A stretch of 64,000 nucleotides of DNA from Metaphire vulgaris (lineage: Eukaryota > Annelida > Clitellata > Crassiclitellata > Megascolecidae), in assembly GCA_018105865.1 (NCBI GenBank), contig CM030870.1, positions 1,986,001-2,050,000 of the forward strand, in the 5' to 3' direction. Positions 1-12,700 of this stretch are shown here, in pieces. The position numbers and the translations under genes are program-made. Position 1 is the stretch's first letter. Each line of letters begins with the position of its first letter. The notes under the pieces were generated by a model. The model saw only the letters and a list, made by a program, of their open reading frames with translations. It was not told the DNA's origin and searched no databases.

Positions 1-409
1 TAATGTAGAAGGAAATACTGAACGTCATGACTAATGTAATTTAGAAAAACAGTCTTTTATAACATTCAATAACCAGTTAATAAAAGTATTAAAGAATGTG
101 CCGTTTATTCCATAAGTGTTCTGTCGTGTGCTTTGTCTTACTAAATCGAAAGATTGGATGAAACACAGCGCAGGTATTCAAATAACGGCCTGGTTCCATA
201 TGTTGAAATAAGAGCTTGTAGGGAACGGTCGAGTTGAACGTACTTGTTTTTACTTGACATGACGCTTGCCGTAATTCTTTGCAATTCTTTGTTTGACATC
301 GCGCGCTTAGTAACGCTTACGTCGGCGCTATTTTGTTGGGGTTTTTGGAGCTATTTTGTCGGCGCGATTTTGTTGGCGCTATTTTGACTGGACACCGGGT
401 AACAGCATG
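1..409. other. No gene seen; short GC-rich tandem motif near 331-390
   Basis: AT-rich sequence without a supportable gene. Near 331-390 a motif resembling GGCGCTATTTTGTTGG recurs about three times with variation, just before the broken LINE. I see no promoter that can be assigned. Confidence 0.5.
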
Positions 410-1783
410 TAATATGGGCATTCAGCTTGGTGATCAACGTTTTACAGATCTCGACTACGCCGTTGATGCAATCCTATTTGAAGAAAGTCGTGAAAAATTT
501 AAAAATACTATGGAGAAAATGGAATATGAGGCCTCCAAATTTGGTCTTCATGTTTCATGGATGAAGACCAAAGTTCAAAACCTTGGGTCTGGTCTTGCAA
601 GGGAACCAATTCTCATTGGTTCCGAAACTGGACTCAGTTGAAAGTTTTTGTTACCTTGGATCAAATATGTGGAGTATGGCCAATTCACATGATGAGTCTA
701 TCCGTCGCATAGGCATTGCCTCATCTGTCATGCAACTCCTGGACCAAATATGGCAGCAACGTCAGTTGAGTCTGCAAACTAAATTTCGGATGTATGCATG
801 TCTTGTACTCTCAACAGTCTTATATGGAAGTGAGACTTGGACGATGACTGGTCAAGAGTGGAAAAGACTTGAAGCTTTTCACACTAAGGCTCAATGTAGA
901 ACCCTTCAGTGATGGGCAACTAACTAAAAAAACATTAGTTAAACTATAACGAAATTTAAACTAGAAATAAGTAGTTAAACTTTTAGTTGCAAACTAACTT
1001 TCTAAAATAGTTAACTAAATTTTAAAAATATACCATAGTTAAACTTTTGTAACTAATTTTACAACTATTTCCTAGGTATCAGGTATGTGTTCATGAAAAC
1101 ATAGACGATGCTCGCAACATGAACGTATCTGTCAATGAACCATTGAAATCATTATTTATTGTCTATTTAATATTTAAGTCTTGGTCTAGACTGCAGGAAC
1201 ACAAGTCTGTCAAGTTTGGGAAAAATGACCCAGAAAAGAATAGAACTGCAAAGGGACTGTTATTGAGAATTCGGGACACCAACTAAAAAGTTTTAGTTAA
1301 ACTATTTAGTTAACTAAAATTTTTCAGTTAAACTAGCATTTTAACTAAACTATTTATATTTAATTAAACTATGAAGATAACAAAAAAATTTAGTTAAACT
1401 TTTAGTTAGTAACTAATTGCCCATCACTGGAATCCTTAATATTAGATGGTTTGACTTCATATGCAATTATGAAGTATACATGCGCTCTGGACTAGAGACT
1501 GTACAAGCCATTGTTTGTCGGCGACGTCTCGGCCTCTTTGGGCACGTCGCAAGACTCCCACCAGCAGTACCTGCCTCAGCTGCACTTCAACTGGCAACAC
1601 GACTTGAAGACAGAGACATTAGGATTACAGGATGGAATCGTCCACAAGGCAGATCACCAATCACTTCGCTTCACCAAATCCATGGGGACTGTGGATTACC
1701 AGTGTTCGAAGCCTTCCAATGTGCGCAGAATAGACAGTTATGGCGTACAATTGCAATGGCCAAAAGGCTATGCGCCTAAATAA
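410..1783 (+). pseudogene. LINE reverse transcriptase, broken, split by a hAT element
   Basis: Degenerate non-LTR retrotransposon 3' half. The reverse-transcriptase catalytic region is visible as FTDLDYAVDAILF (the usual YADD box reads YAVD, so it is dead), followed by KTKVQNLGSG, YGSETWTMT and, after an interruption, RWFDF and LGLFGHVARLP. The frame shifts near 600. The protein reading stops at about 906 and resumes at about 1438 because a hAT element (907-1429) sits inside it. The 3' end runs into TAATAATAAT at about 1780. The same family recurs at 14264 (+), 43770 (-) and 47870 (-). Assignment to a named LINE clade is not attempted. Confidence 0.8.
907..1429. mobile_element. Non-autonomous hAT element (523 bp)
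   Basis: Ends are inverted: left CAGTGATGGGCAACTAACTA, right ...TTGCCCATCACTG. The flanking 8 bp are GAACCCTT (899-906) and GAATCCTT (1430-1437), one mismatch apart, as expected for an old hAT target-site duplication. The interior is rich in TTTAGTTAAACT-like subterminal repeats and has no long ORF. It interrupts a LINE reading frame that resumes on the other side, which independently confirms the boundaries. Confidence 0.88.
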
Positions 1784-1935
1784 TAATAATAAATAATAAT
1801 GCTAATTGCATTTGCTGTAATATATTAAGTGATTAATGTTAAACAATTTATGTTAACTAATATAATAGTAATAGTTAATATTATTATATTAGTTAATATA
1901 AATTGTAATAATAATAGTAATAGTTAATATAACCC

Positions 1936-2147
1936 AGTGGAAGATCTTCGAGCGTCGGCGAGGCTGCTGAGAGCGGATGTCCAATTTAATGGGATATTGC
2001 GGTCACCTCGATATACCGTGAAATCCTGACCAGTGCACGGTGAATAAGAGGTCATGGAAGGACAGAAAACAAAAAGAAAAACTTTTGTGTCTAGCTATTG
2101 CCACTAATGAGTTGGCAGAAAGCAACTATGATGATGATGATGATGAA
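1936..2147 (+). mobile_element. LINE 3' end with ATG-repeat tail
   Basis: A 5'-truncated LINE scrap. Its last ~50 bp (CTATTGCCACTAATGAGTTG, then GCAGAAAGCAA) are nearly identical to the end of the better preserved LINE at 53230-53280, and both finish in a (ATG)n tail. No intact coding sequence. Confidence 0.7.
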
Positions 2148-2217
2148 TAGTTAATATTATTATGGTTAAATATTGATGCTGTAAAAGAGTTTTTGGCTTT
2201 ATTTATAATACAGATAT

Positions 2218-2404
2218 ATGCTATATTTATCAGTGGATTCAAGAACTATGGATATGCCTCAAAATAACAGTTGTTATGCTGATAAATCTTATTGGAACAA
2301 CCGATATGGCATTGAAGAGTCTTATGATTGGTTTATACCTTATAAAAGTTTTCGTGATTTAATTTTTCAATATGTATGCCCTGGAGATAGAATTCTTATA
2401 TTGG
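2218..2404 (+). CDS. EEF1AKMT4: EEF1A lysine methyltransferase 4, coding exon 1 of 3
   Basis: First coding exon of a class I SAM-dependent methyltransferase that in animals methylates a lysine of translation elongation factor eEF1A; the vertebrate gene neighbours or fuses with ECE2. The exon encodes YWNNRYG, YDWF and RILILG, the N-terminal signature of the family. It ends after the first base of a Gly codon at the donor GTGAGT (2405), phase 1. Joined to exon 2 it gives LGCGNSSLS, the SAM-binding glycine loop, which is split by the intron. The start may be 2218 or the in-frame ATG at 2248. A pyrimidine-rich stretch ending in TACAG just upstream of 2218 looks like an acceptor, so a 5' non-coding exon is possible. 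Total coding length is 774 bp (257 residues), close to the ~255 of the human protein. Confidence 0.93.
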
Positions 2405-2672
2405 GTGAGTGAATCATATTGTTTTCTTTCTTATTTAAAATGAATTGTTCAGCTAGATGAAAATTCTAATTCTAAAGACTGTTCACACTTGGGAAATAAA
2501 TCTGATATTAGACCAGTTAATCTTATTATTGTTTTGTTTTCTTAAAATGACATGTTTTCAGGGGCAACGCCAGATGTTTGAGAGTGGGGGGGGGGAGTTA
2601 TGGCGAGCATGCCCTTTTACTTTTACAACATTAGAATTTGCTAGAATTACTATCCCACACGTAATGAATGCA

Positions 2673-3727
2673 TTAACCTGTTCCAGGGGAATTAATTTTT
2701 TAAAGTCATCCCCATACAGCGTAATTAACTTGGGGAAAAGGCGTTCATGTGAAAATGTGAACATACAAGTTTTAAACTTACTATATTTCAGGCTATATAG
2801 AAGCTAGAAAGATGCGGTTTGCACCGTTGTTTAGCATTTTTATTGCTCTTTCGAACCATCTGTGCCAGAAAAGAAAATTTTGGGGGTAGGTCCACCCTAC
2901 AGCCCAAAATAGGACCCCTCCCCAACATTTTGGTCAAATTTTGTTCAAAGCCCCATAGCACAAATTTTTCTGCGGTAACCCCAAAACTGTGAGTGAGAAA
3001 GTTGTAAAGGGGTGTAATTGGAACAGAATAGTACAAAAATTTTGAAGATTGGACAAAATTTGGGGTAGTTATGATTTTTCAAACCCTACTACTCATTGCT
3101 CGAAGAAATGACAATTTTGCGAACAGATTTTCAATCTGAAAAACCGAACAACTCAGTATATTTCAGGCTATATAGAAACTAAAAAGATGCGGTTTGCACC
3201 GTTGTTTAGCATTTTTATTGCTCTTTCGAACCATCCGTGCCAAAAAAGAAACTTTTGGGGGTAGGGTCCACTCTACAGCCGAAAATCCAACCCCCTCCAA
3301 AAAAAATTTCAAAGCGCAATAGCAAACTTTTTTCAGCGGTGACCCCCCAACTGTGAGCGAGAAAGTTTTAGGGCGGTGTAATTGGAACATAATAGTGCAA
3401 ACGTTTTGAAGATTGGGCCAAAATTGGCGGAGTTATGATTTTTCATACCCCAGACTTGAGTCTTTTCAAGGCAATTCAATGCAAAATTCCAGCATTTGGG
3501 CGATCAACGGCAAGTTTTCTTGCTTATATAGTCAACAACAGTGAAGAAAGTGCTTCCCTCTATCGAATGGATAGTAACTAAATCGAATTGTTGCTTTGGG
3601 CGCTTTAAAACTTCAATGTCCGAGGTATACACATGCTTATGTGGCACGCCGTTTGTAAACGGCGTTCTCCATTTGGATATGATTTTTGGGTGCCGTTTTT
3701 AGACAGCGTTACCCGGGAACGGGTTAA
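2673..3727. mobile_element. TTAA-flanked inverted-repeat element, copy 1
   Basis: Begins TTAACCTGTTCCAGGGG and ends CCCGGGAACGGGTTAA, so TTAA forms both borders, as for piggyBac- or Kolobok-type insertions. Inside, a unit starting ATATTTCAGGCTATATAGAA occurs at 2783 and again at 3158 (375-bp period). GAAGCTAGAAAGATGCGG-like sequence follows each start. No transposase is encoded; the minus-strand ORFs are short and shared loosely between copies but carry indels. It lies in intron 1 of EEF1AKMT4. Confidence 0.85.
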
Positions 3728-3779
3728 ATAACTTTTAAACAATATTTTCCGATAAAATTTCTTGCAAATAGTACCATGG

Positions 3780-4104
3780 ACGGCCATGGCGGGTCCCAGT
3801 CCATTTGACGCTCAACTTCTTGTTATATAGATATATAGAGAACTTGTTATATAGAGAACTTGCTATATAGATATTCAGAGATATATAGATATATATATAG
3901 AGAATGCCTGATACTTAGACTAGTAGAGTCGACCCTCAACCATCCCTTACTTCCTCACAAAAAAATTTCTCTGCAATTTTGCACGAATCTCATGGGTGGC
4001 CCTGATGGCAAGTGGGGGTGTTCAATCCCCCCCATGGCCTCGCCACTGCACGTTTTGCTATGGAAATTTTACATTCATTCTATATTTTTGGTACCATGCA
4101 ACTG
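3780..4104. repeat. TATATAGA simple repeat and MITE debris
   Basis: Between about 3820 and 3903, TATATAGAGAACTTG-like units repeat three times and pass into TATATA repeats. From about 3990 to 4050 there is a C-rich piece ending GCCTCGCCACTGCA that resembles the end of a hAT MITE. No gene. Confidence 0.45.
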
Positions 4105-4339
4105 AATGTGGAGAGTTTAGAGCAATAAGCCTACTTTGTCATGCTTCGAAGATTTGAAGTTTTGAAGATCCTCACAAAATGAGTAGAAGCAAAGGCAGAA
4201 GCAGTGAGGGGATCAATGAAGAACAGTACAGATTCAGGAAAGGCAAAGGTACCAGAGATACAATAGGAATTCTTAGGGTGCTGGGAGAAAGAAGCATAGA
4301 AAGGGGCCTTGAAAGCTACATCTGCTTTGTGGACTAAAT
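4105..4339 (+). pseudogene. LINE reverse transcriptase fragment
   Basis: Translates, with a frame change near 4190, to FRAISLLCHASKI then EEQYRFRKGKGTRDTIGIL and ICFVD, the central fingers and palm of a non-LTR reverse transcriptase just before the catalytic box. It ends abruptly at the stop after FVD. It sits inside EEF1AKMT4 intron 1 in sense orientation. Confidence 0.75.
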
Positions 4340-4499
4340 TGTTAGGTGATTTTCAGATATGGATTTGTTGTGAGGATTTTTAAGGGGCGCGCGCCATCAC
4401 TATCTTTCTTTGTTCCTGGGTGCGGTGGATATGGGCCATGAGCGGCAAAGATGCACACTATGCCTCTGATGAGGTGAAAGAGATGAGATGAGTAAGAAA

Positions 4500-4660
4500 T
4501 TGTATGCATAAACAAGACCAATTAAATTTATTTGGAAAATTGTCCTGCGGGCTGCCAATTAGTTGGCCACCTCTGCATTGTTTTCTGCTAGCAGCTGGTG
4601 GACCACATGCAGCCCATGGGTTGTGGGTTGGCCACCCCGCATTATTCCCTATATTGTTTT
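4500..4660. mobile_element. Degenerate hAT-like MITE fragment
   Basis: Contains GTTGGCCACC twice with AGCAGCTGGTGG between, the same vocabulary as the right half of the clean hAT element at 5947-6276. Borders and duplications are not recognisable, so this is an old or truncated copy. Confidence 0.45.
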
Positions 4661-5402
4661 CTGTTAAATGCATGATAGCTTTCAAAGCAGGTTTTATATG
4701 ATCATCATTAATGTAATTTCTTGCCATGTTTTATACATACACTGCTTGAAAATCATCAAAGTTGTCCAAATCAATGCATCCAACCTTCTCAGTTGGTTTT
4801 TTCATACTACATCATTGATATATTTTGTTTAAAACTGTTTCCTTTGCTCGCTAATGACTCCCTCTATCTATCTTTGCTTTCAAAATGAAAGTTGTCATTT
4901 TCATTTCAGTTTTGATTTTCTTTCAACCTCCCAAGTCAACAAACATGTTTCACTCTAGTCTGTTATAAAATTTCTGCCTTACGGGTCACAGAATTAACAT
5001 TTTGACCTCATGCTTTTATTCCTGTCCCACAGAACGGATGCTTAGTCTGCAAGTGAAATTGCTTCTCTCTCATCTTTGTCACTCAACATTTTAAAAACAG
5101 AAGTTGTGCTCTGCCCAACACTATTCTGTATAGTAATAGTATTGGATATTTGATTCAATATTTGATTTTAAACGTTTTTGATAAGGTAATGTTGCTGAAT
5201 TTGTGTGATTCATGTCAGTTGAAGAAATTTCTTTTGTTTTATGTTTCTCTGTATTGAAAACCTATTGTCCCCAGTTTACACTAACTCCACATGCTTTTAC
5301 CACATGAATCAGACATATCCAGTTTTTATTGGTTGAACCCAGTTTTTTATATTAAATTTAGATTAACTCAGTAAATCAGTAAAATGCACTATTTTGTTAA
5401 AG

Positions 5403-5689
5403 GTTGTGGAAACAGTTCTTTATCTGTGGAAATGTACGAAGATGGCTTCCAAAACATCCTGAATATAGACTATTCAGATGTTGTCATAAAAAAGATGAGA
5501 GAAAAGTATGCTTTATTAATTGGCATGGAATGGCAGGTTATGGATATTTGTAATATGTCTATGCTTGAGCAAGAGTCATTTGATGTGATATTGGAGAAGG
5601 GAACTTTGGATAGTATGCTTGTTAATGAGAAAGATCCTTGGAGCTTGTCAGATGAAGCAGAAGCAATGATTGACAATGTTTTAACTCAG
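5403..5689 (+). CDS. EEF1AKMT4: EEF1A lysine methyltransferase 4, coding exon 2 of 3
   Basis: The methyltransferase core. The acceptor is the AG at 5401-5402 and the exon starts with the last two bases of the split Gly codon, giving CGNSSLSVEMYEDGF. Further on it encodes NIDYSDVVI (acidic residue that holds SAM ribose), QVMDICNM and FDVILEKGTLDSML, which is the family's post-motif. It ends ...DNVLTQ at CAG|GTCAGA (5690), phase 0. Length 287 bp. Confidence 0.95.
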
Positions 5690-5946
5690 GTCAGAATCAA
5701 TTCCAGAAACTTGTTTACTGCAGGATTATTTTAGTGAAGCATGACCATTACACTGGGTAAAACATTAATATGAAGACTATGTTTATTTCTGTATTTTTCT
5801 AATTTTTTGGAATGGGACGTGCCGATTCCAAAAATGGCATTTAAGTGTATGTGTCATGTCATTGTTTTGAACACAAATTGCAATTACAAATTTGGAAAAA
5901 AATTTATTTACAATTTTTGAGCTTGAAAGGTCATTACTTTTTAGAA

Positions 5947-6276
5947 CAGGGTTTGCCATTCTTTTGCTACAAAAAGACCATTAAAAATTTTGATCAGCAT
6001 GCAGAGGGCCACATGTTTTTGTTGCCTTTTGCCCATTGTTTTCAACAATAGTTACAGTCACTGCTGTCACGTAACAGTAGTAACTGGTTACAATTACAAT
6101 TAAACAACAGTTTCAGATAATTTACTATTTTACTAAATTGAGCACAGGAACTGCAAGACTTATTCATTAATCAGTATTGTATGTAGAATGTAGAAATAGG
6201 ACCAGTAAAATTTATTTAGAAAGACGCCCTGCTGGCCACCAATTAGCAGCTGGCGGGCCACAGGTTGGCCACCCTG
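5947..6276. mobile_element. Non-autonomous hAT MITE (330 bp)
   Basis: Ends CAGGGTTTGCC and GGTTGGCCACCCTG are inverted. Flanks are TTTTAGAA (5939-5946) and CCTTAGAA (6277-6284), 6 of 8 identical, an aged 8-bp duplication. Interior has no ORF. Located in intron 2 of EEF1AKMT4. Confidence 0.75.
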
Positions 6277-6579
6277 CCTTAGAACATACAGTAGGAAGTA
6301 GACCCTACCCTGTTGCAAGGTGGGAATAGGTAGAAGTAGATATTAAAGAGAGCATGTCAATCATATATAAAGCTCCTCATTTTGGAGCTAAAAATGAATA
6401 TTGAAATATCCAATTTGTTTATATACATTAGGATCTTATCTGACTAAGCCCCAAATGTAGTTACCCATCATTACTGTGCCCCATCGTCCTCAGTATCTCT
6501 CTTCTCCACAGCTTGAATGCCTTGATGAAAACATTCACCATCTGGCTTGCTGACATCTTCCAAGTAAGGTTTCAAAAGT

Positions 6580-7830
6580 TATATTAGTTTATTTATTTAT
6601 TTATTTCAAGACAATTTCTATAGCGCCGTGCACTAGGCTAAGGCCTACGACAAGGGCGCTGCACACACATAGTCAACCATATCCTAAACCAGTGGTTCCC
6701 AAACGGTGGTGCGCGTACCCCCAGGGGTACAAAATGGACTTCCTAGGGGGTACGCGGCGGAAAGTGGAAAGTCAGTGGAATTCTTATGCACTGATGTTTG
6801 ATATAACAAATTTCACAATATTTGCAAAAGTTCTAAAAAATTATGACTGGATTTGATTTTCTCAAACTGCAATGACAGATGTAGACCTTTTGGACTCCTC
6901 TAACCCGTCACCCTTCGCTATAAGTTTAAAGTTTAACCTGTCCTATCACCTTGTGGTATTGGACTCTTCCTTGGTCAGCGCGGCAAATTCAAAAATCGCC
7001 ATGCGTGGATCAAAGACGCAGCCAAGATTCTCGAAACTGGCTGATGAGATGCAACCTCATCCATCTCATTGATTCTTTTTATTGTTTTCATTAATTTGAC
7101 CGATAGGTTATGCAAGTTTAACTTTGAATGCTACAAGTACGATATTTTTATCCTAATAAGCTTTAATAAAAACTAGTACGCCTAGTAACTAGTTAATGAT
7201 TATGGCTAATGCAGTCCGATTACATGTAGGTTTTAAGACATTATTAAATTTCATGATTCAGATACCATGTTTATGCTATTAAAAATCGAAAGTGTACTTC
7301 CTTAAATTTACTTTGAAAATTAGGGGTACACGGATTTTCGAAAAATGTCTGAAGGGGTACGCCGACCGAAAAAGTTTGGGAACCACTGTCCTAAACTAAA
7401 AGGTGCAGCTTTAGTTCTCTCAGGAACAGTCCAGCAGATTTGGCCTCAGTCACTGCAGTCGGCAAGGCATTCTAAAGTAATGGGTTCCTGCGTGAGAAGG
7501 ACCTATCTCCGAACTTCGGAGTCTGTGACGGAGGCGGAACGAGCAGTAGGACACGATGGCCGGAGCGAAGTGCCGACCTCCGTGCGTTCGATGTTGATCA
7601 TAGGACTAGCTCAGCCAGGTACTGTGGACAGTGCGGGTCCTTTAACGCTCGGAAGGTGAGCCAGCAGCGCTTTTGGATAATGCGCTCCCAGGCTCGAAGC
7701 CAGTGCAGCTGATCACACAGTAGGGGGGTCACATGGGCTCCCCAGGGGCTGCTGAAGATGACCCGAGCAGCTGTATTGAGCACGGATTGCAGACGATTCA
7801 ACTTTCCATTAGTTACTGATTTTCATTTCT
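6580..7830 (-). pseudogene. CR1-like LINE 3' end, interrupted by a hAT MITE
   Basis: On the minus strand 7801-7598 translates to MNRLQSVLNTAARVIF, LHWLRAWERI and KRCWLTFRALKDP, the conserved C-terminal part of CR1-like reverse transcriptases. The 3' untranslated end at 6605-6660 carries the motif family 'aatttctatagcgc ... caagggcgct' seen in five other LINEs of this window, followed by an (AAAT)n tail. A hAT element at 6690-7388 splits it. Only the last few hundred bases of the LINE survive. Confidence 0.8.
6690..7388. mobile_element. hAT MITE (699 bp) with perfect 8-bp target duplication
   Basis: Perfect inverted ends CAGTGGTTCCCAAAC and GTTTGGGAACCACTG. TCCTAAAC lies immediately outside both ends (6682-6689 and 7389-7396). 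Next to each end is a GGGGTAC motif in inverted orientation. No coding potential. Confidence 0.95.
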
Positions 7831-8084
7831 TTTGATGAGATTTTGACAAAAAAATTAGCTCTAACCTTTTTTTGCAGGAGTCCATTTTTACACAGAAGCC
7901 CACCATTCTCTGAGGAACCCATGATTATTGATGATGATCATGATCATTTAATTTTTAAGTGATGCATTGATATGAGTAAGAATAATATAATGATTGTGAA
8001 ATTTCTTAATGCATATTGCTAGATTAAATAATTATTCATATAAATTGTAAATGAAAATGTATGTTACTGATGCTTTAATTGCAG

Positions 8085-8384
8085 GTATCAGGTCTTCTTA
8101 AACCCAATGGGCAATTTCTTTCGATCACTTTTACTCAGCCTCATTTTCGATTACCGCTTTATGCCCAATCAAAATACTGCTGGAGTACAACAATGAAAAC
8201 AATTGGGAATGAATTTCATTACTTTTTCTGCATCATGACAAAAGGACTTTTTCTGACAGATGAAGAATTAAACCTTCATAAAAATTATATCCTACGTAAA
8301 CATCAGAAATTTTCCGTTGTTGCATTAAGTGACTCAGATGATGAAGAATATTTATTCAAAGGCATTGAACCTGAGCAAGTTTAG
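8085..8384 (+). CDS. EEF1AKMT4: EEF1A lysine methyltransferase 4, coding exon 3 of 3 (C-terminus)
   Basis: Last coding exon, phase 0, after the acceptor TTGCAG at 8084. It encodes [21 protein letters not shown] (the strand that follows the catalytic core), then [10 protein letters not shown] and a C-terminal acidic end [10 protein letters not shown], which matches the HSDHEDFL-type ending of vertebrate orthologues. The stop TAG is at 8382-8384. No disabling change was seen in any of the three exons, so the gene looks functional. A clear polyadenylation signal was not identified. Confidence 0.94.
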   Translation, partial: VSGLLKPNGQFLSITFTQPHFRLPLYAQSKYCWSTTMKTIGNEFHYFFCIMTKGLFLTDEELNLHKNYILRKHQKFSVVALSDSDDEEYLFKGIEPEQV

Positions 8385-8493
8385 CTAACTGAAGCAATGT
8401 GAAATACCTCTGACTGAATATGATTTATTTTCTTGTAGAGGTTGCAGAAATTACCCAAGAATGTCCACCAGTGTCTTGAGAAAATAATACTGT

Positions 8494-8717
<224 letters not shown>

Positions 8718-8819
8718 GCCTAGACTATTCAAATTTGCAATTCTCTTTATCTTGGTGTGCCCAAAAGCCCAGTTTTGGAGTTGTGAAATTTGAGCTGGGG
8801 GTTGAGGACTGAAATTCAA

Positions 8820-9557
8820 CATAGATGTAAAAAACGTTGGAAAAATATTTAGAAACGTAAAAAAACGTTAAAAACGTTGAATAAAAAACGTTATGTTACC
8901 AAAGTTTTTAGGAGCGACATTATTGAATATGCCATACCCTCCCACGGGGGATCATAACTGGAGTTTTACCATGCAAAACGACTGTGAAATTAAATAAACA
9001 ATAATAATGGCATAAATTTCAAAACACAGGTTCACATTTTCTTATACTGCATTTAAACAATGACGGCAAAAAGCTCACTCTATGTTGTATTGAGTAAATG
9101 CCGTTGCTAGCACCACACGTCCGGTATCTAGTAGGCATTTGGAGCAGGTGGGCTCACCAAGCGTGACGAGTAATTGCTTTTTAGAAACCGAGTTGTGCTT
9201 ATGGGGCATCTGAACCCATTATTAGCGCATCCATGTGTTCAATAATTGCCCATTATGCGCCCCTTGCCCTGAGGGGAAATAAGGCGAACAATAACCCGTC
9301 TAGGGAGTATGTGCTTCAGAAACAATGCAACGAATACAATGTAGACAGTAGACACTGCAGTGCTTTTCAAAAGGAAAAGTGTCAATAAATGTAGCGCCAA
9401 CGTGGAGACTAATTTTTGTAGCTGGTTTAAGAAAATCTGTACTTTTAATTTTGCCAACGTTTTTTATAATAAAAAACGTTGGCAAAATAAAAAAACCGTT
9501 AAAAACCAAGAAAACGTTGGGAAAATAAAAAACGTAAAAACGTTTATTACATCTATG
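8820..9557. mobile_element. hAT-like foldback element (738 bp)
   Basis: Inverted ends CATAGATGTAAAAAACGTT and AACGTTTATTACATCTATG. Multiple AAAACGTT motifs crowd both subterminal regions (8830-8895 and 9455-9545). Flanks are AAATTCAA and AAGTTCGA, 6 of 8 identical with two A-to-G changes. No transposase. Confidence 0.65.
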
Positions 9558-9703
9558 AAGTTCGATGCATAACAGATACTGCATGTACCAGATATGTGAT
9601 TTTGGGGAGGGTTGAAAGTTAGCTGGGGGTGGGGTGGTTCAAACCCCCGGCAACTCAAACCATGCAAAAGCCTGTTCTCCACTCTAGCATATTAGATTTT
9701 ATG

Positions 9704-12700
9704 CTTAGGAGCCATCCATAAATGACAACGCGATTTTGGCCCTCGTCACACGTCGTCACAAATTGACCTCAAGTATAACGTCACAATGCGTTAACCCAAC
9801 CCATCTTGTCGTCTTTCGAATGTCAAGATTAACGTTTCTTTTGAAAAATGAGACAGAGAAGAAATAGATCTGTAAAGAAACGAATTCTTTTTTTAAAGTC
9901 GAGAAACCATTGCGTTATTTTTAAATTAAAAATTTATTTTTAAAATATTCATTATAATTATTATTATTATTATTATTATTATTAACGCACTGATTAATGT
10001 GGTAACTCGTCCGAACGAACTGCGTGAACACATTACAAAGTTACAGATAACTCGTCGCGATATAACCATGTTTTAAGTCTCTCTTTAAAAGTATTCAAGG
10101 TCGAGAGAGCCGTATTGATGGCGGTAGACAATTCCATGCCCGAGCCGCGGCCGCTGGAAATGCTCGATCCCCGACGGTTCGAGGCGCATCCTCGGGACCA
10201 CCAATAAGGCGGATCCGCCGATCTCAATCTTTGCCGGCTTGCGTGGTCAGCCACTCGTGATAGTTCGGACGCAAGGTATTCTGGACGGCTCCATTCAGGC
10301 AACGGAAGGTCAATGTTGCCAGCTTGAAATGGATCCGCTCTGGCACAGACAACCAGTGCAGATCGCAGAGCAGCGGAGTAATGTGATCGCCTAATGAGGC
10401 CTGGCATATCACTTTCGCGCAGCAGCGTTCAGGACGGACTGGAGACGGTTATGTAGGTATTTCTGTAGTCCAGCGAGTTGCATTGCCGTAGTCTAATTTG
10501 GACAGCACCAGTGCAAAGACCAGTGTTTTAAGACCATTGGCAGACACTGATCGACGGATACTCCTGATCAGCCGCAGGGCTTTGAAGCACCCTGCCACTA
10601 CATTTGCCACATGTGACTTCATTGATAACGTACTGTCAAGATATATACCTAAATTCCGCACGATCGACACCGGTTGCACTTCCGTTCCATCGATGTAGAT
10701 GCAAGACGACGGTATCCAGTGTTTCTGTCTCTCAGCAGCCATCCAGAGCACTTCCGTCTTAGCAGCATTGAGCTGCAGTCGATGTGACCTCAACCAACTG
10801 GTCATCTCAGCTAAAACACATCGCGGACGCGTTGTTGAAGCTGCTGGATCGCCGCAGGGGGAGCTCCGAGACTTGCGTGTCGTCCGGCGAGAGGTGAGCT
10901 TGCAACCCGAACCGCTGGGCAATACTCACCATATCGGCAACGTATAGTACGAAGAGGATAGGTCCCAGGACGGAGCCCCTGGGGACCCCACGCACTACTC
11001 GTGTGGGCGGCATAGTAGAACCGGCACAGCGTCGTTACTGCATCCGGTTCTCCAGGTATGAGGAGAACCACTGAAGCACAGAGCCGCCCACCCGCGTCAC
11101 GATACTTCCATCTTCTGCAGCAACGAGCATGATCCACAGTATCGAAGCGGCGGTGAGGTCCAACAGCACCAGAACCGCTACGTCCCCAGCCCAGAGCTCG
11201 AAGAATATCCGAGGTGACTTTCAGCACCGCGGTTTCAGTTGAATGGTAAGCACGATATGCAGACTGTAGCTCAGGGAGCAGATTGGAAGACTTCAGGTAG
11301 CAAATAAGTTGTTTAGAGACGAGCCGCTCAAGTAGCTTCGGACAGCACTGTCAAGTTGGAAATCGGTCTGTACGACCTGATGTCGCCGGCATCCAAGCTG
11401 GGTTTCTTAAGTCTGGGAATGATGTAGGCGGACTTGAAAGTCGTCGGCACGATTCCAGCAGACATCGAACGGTTAAATAGCTCGGTGATAAAAGGTACGA
11501 GTAGGTCGGATGATTCCTTGAGAAGAAATGTCAGTAGAGGGTCGCTGGCGCACTGCTTGTCCGGCAGTGCTCGAATCACCGATGCCACGTCATCTTGGGA
11601 TAGAGACTGGAACAAACCGAATTGGCATTGTGAGAACCGTGCGTTAAGCGTGGGCGGGTCATGCGCCTCGGTAGCCTCGCAAACCCGTGCTTCCTTCTCA
11701 CTGAGATATTCGCGAAGGAGTCTGCCGGAGGCGCTGTGAGCTGGCGTTAAATCGCGCCGAGTAGAGTGTTCAGAGACTTCCAGAGACGGCGAGGATCGGC
11801 TCGTTCAGAGTCGACTTTACCGCTCCAAAAGACCTCACGTTTCCGGCGGAGCAGTTGCCTGTAGGCTCTCCGACATTCCGTCCAACAGGTTACTGCCGTT
11901 GCCGCGTCATCCGGGTCGAGTAAACTTCCCGAGATTTCCGCTCAGCAAGCCGTAACTTCCTCTTGGCCATCTGACACTCCTCGTCGAACCAGGGGTCAGA
12001 GGAGCGGCGTCGACAGTTCACCGTCGTCTCCGGCACCAGCCTTTCCACAATGTCGGTAATTTCCTGGTCGTAGAGTTGAGCCAGTTCGCCGATGGTCATC
12101 GAGGACCATAACTCTGGTTGGCAGAGTCTTGACATCATTAGATCATTCCGAGCACGGAGGTGTCCAACATGCGCCAAGCACGACGTGTGACAGGAGCATA
12201 GACCGGGCGTGGTCTGGTGAGCGGTACTGTCCATCGGACCAGATGATGGTCGGACAGGCCTCACGCCAACAACACTGATCTGTGGCGGAACAGTGTCGTT
12301 GTGGTACGCGACCACATCAAGCACACCACCACCGGTGTGCGCCGCCTGAGTCTTCTGGAACACGGTTGTAGGTCGTGAAGAGCTCTCCGAGTTGACGAGT
12401 GGCTGTCTCATCTTTCACGATCGAGCCGCACGTTAAGATCTCCCGCGACATACACTGGTCCCGATAGAGTCGCGAGGTCTCCTAGCAGCTCTGACATTTC
12501 GGAGAAGAGTTGCGTGATCGCGGCTGAACCGGTCGGTATACCACGGCCAGTACACACACGACTCCACAGAGGAAACGCGGCACACCAACTCGAAAGTTTG
12601 AAACTGTCTCGAAACCTTCAGCTTAGACAGCCGGATACCAGGAGCAGCAACGATGGCTACTCCGCCATGGTTGGTGGTTAGAAGGTCTCCGTCGCCTAGT

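Noticed and set aside
3820..3905. Possible CRISPR-like or satellite array of TATATAGA
   Set aside because: Only a few irregular units with no spacer structure; a simple repeat in a eukaryotic intron.
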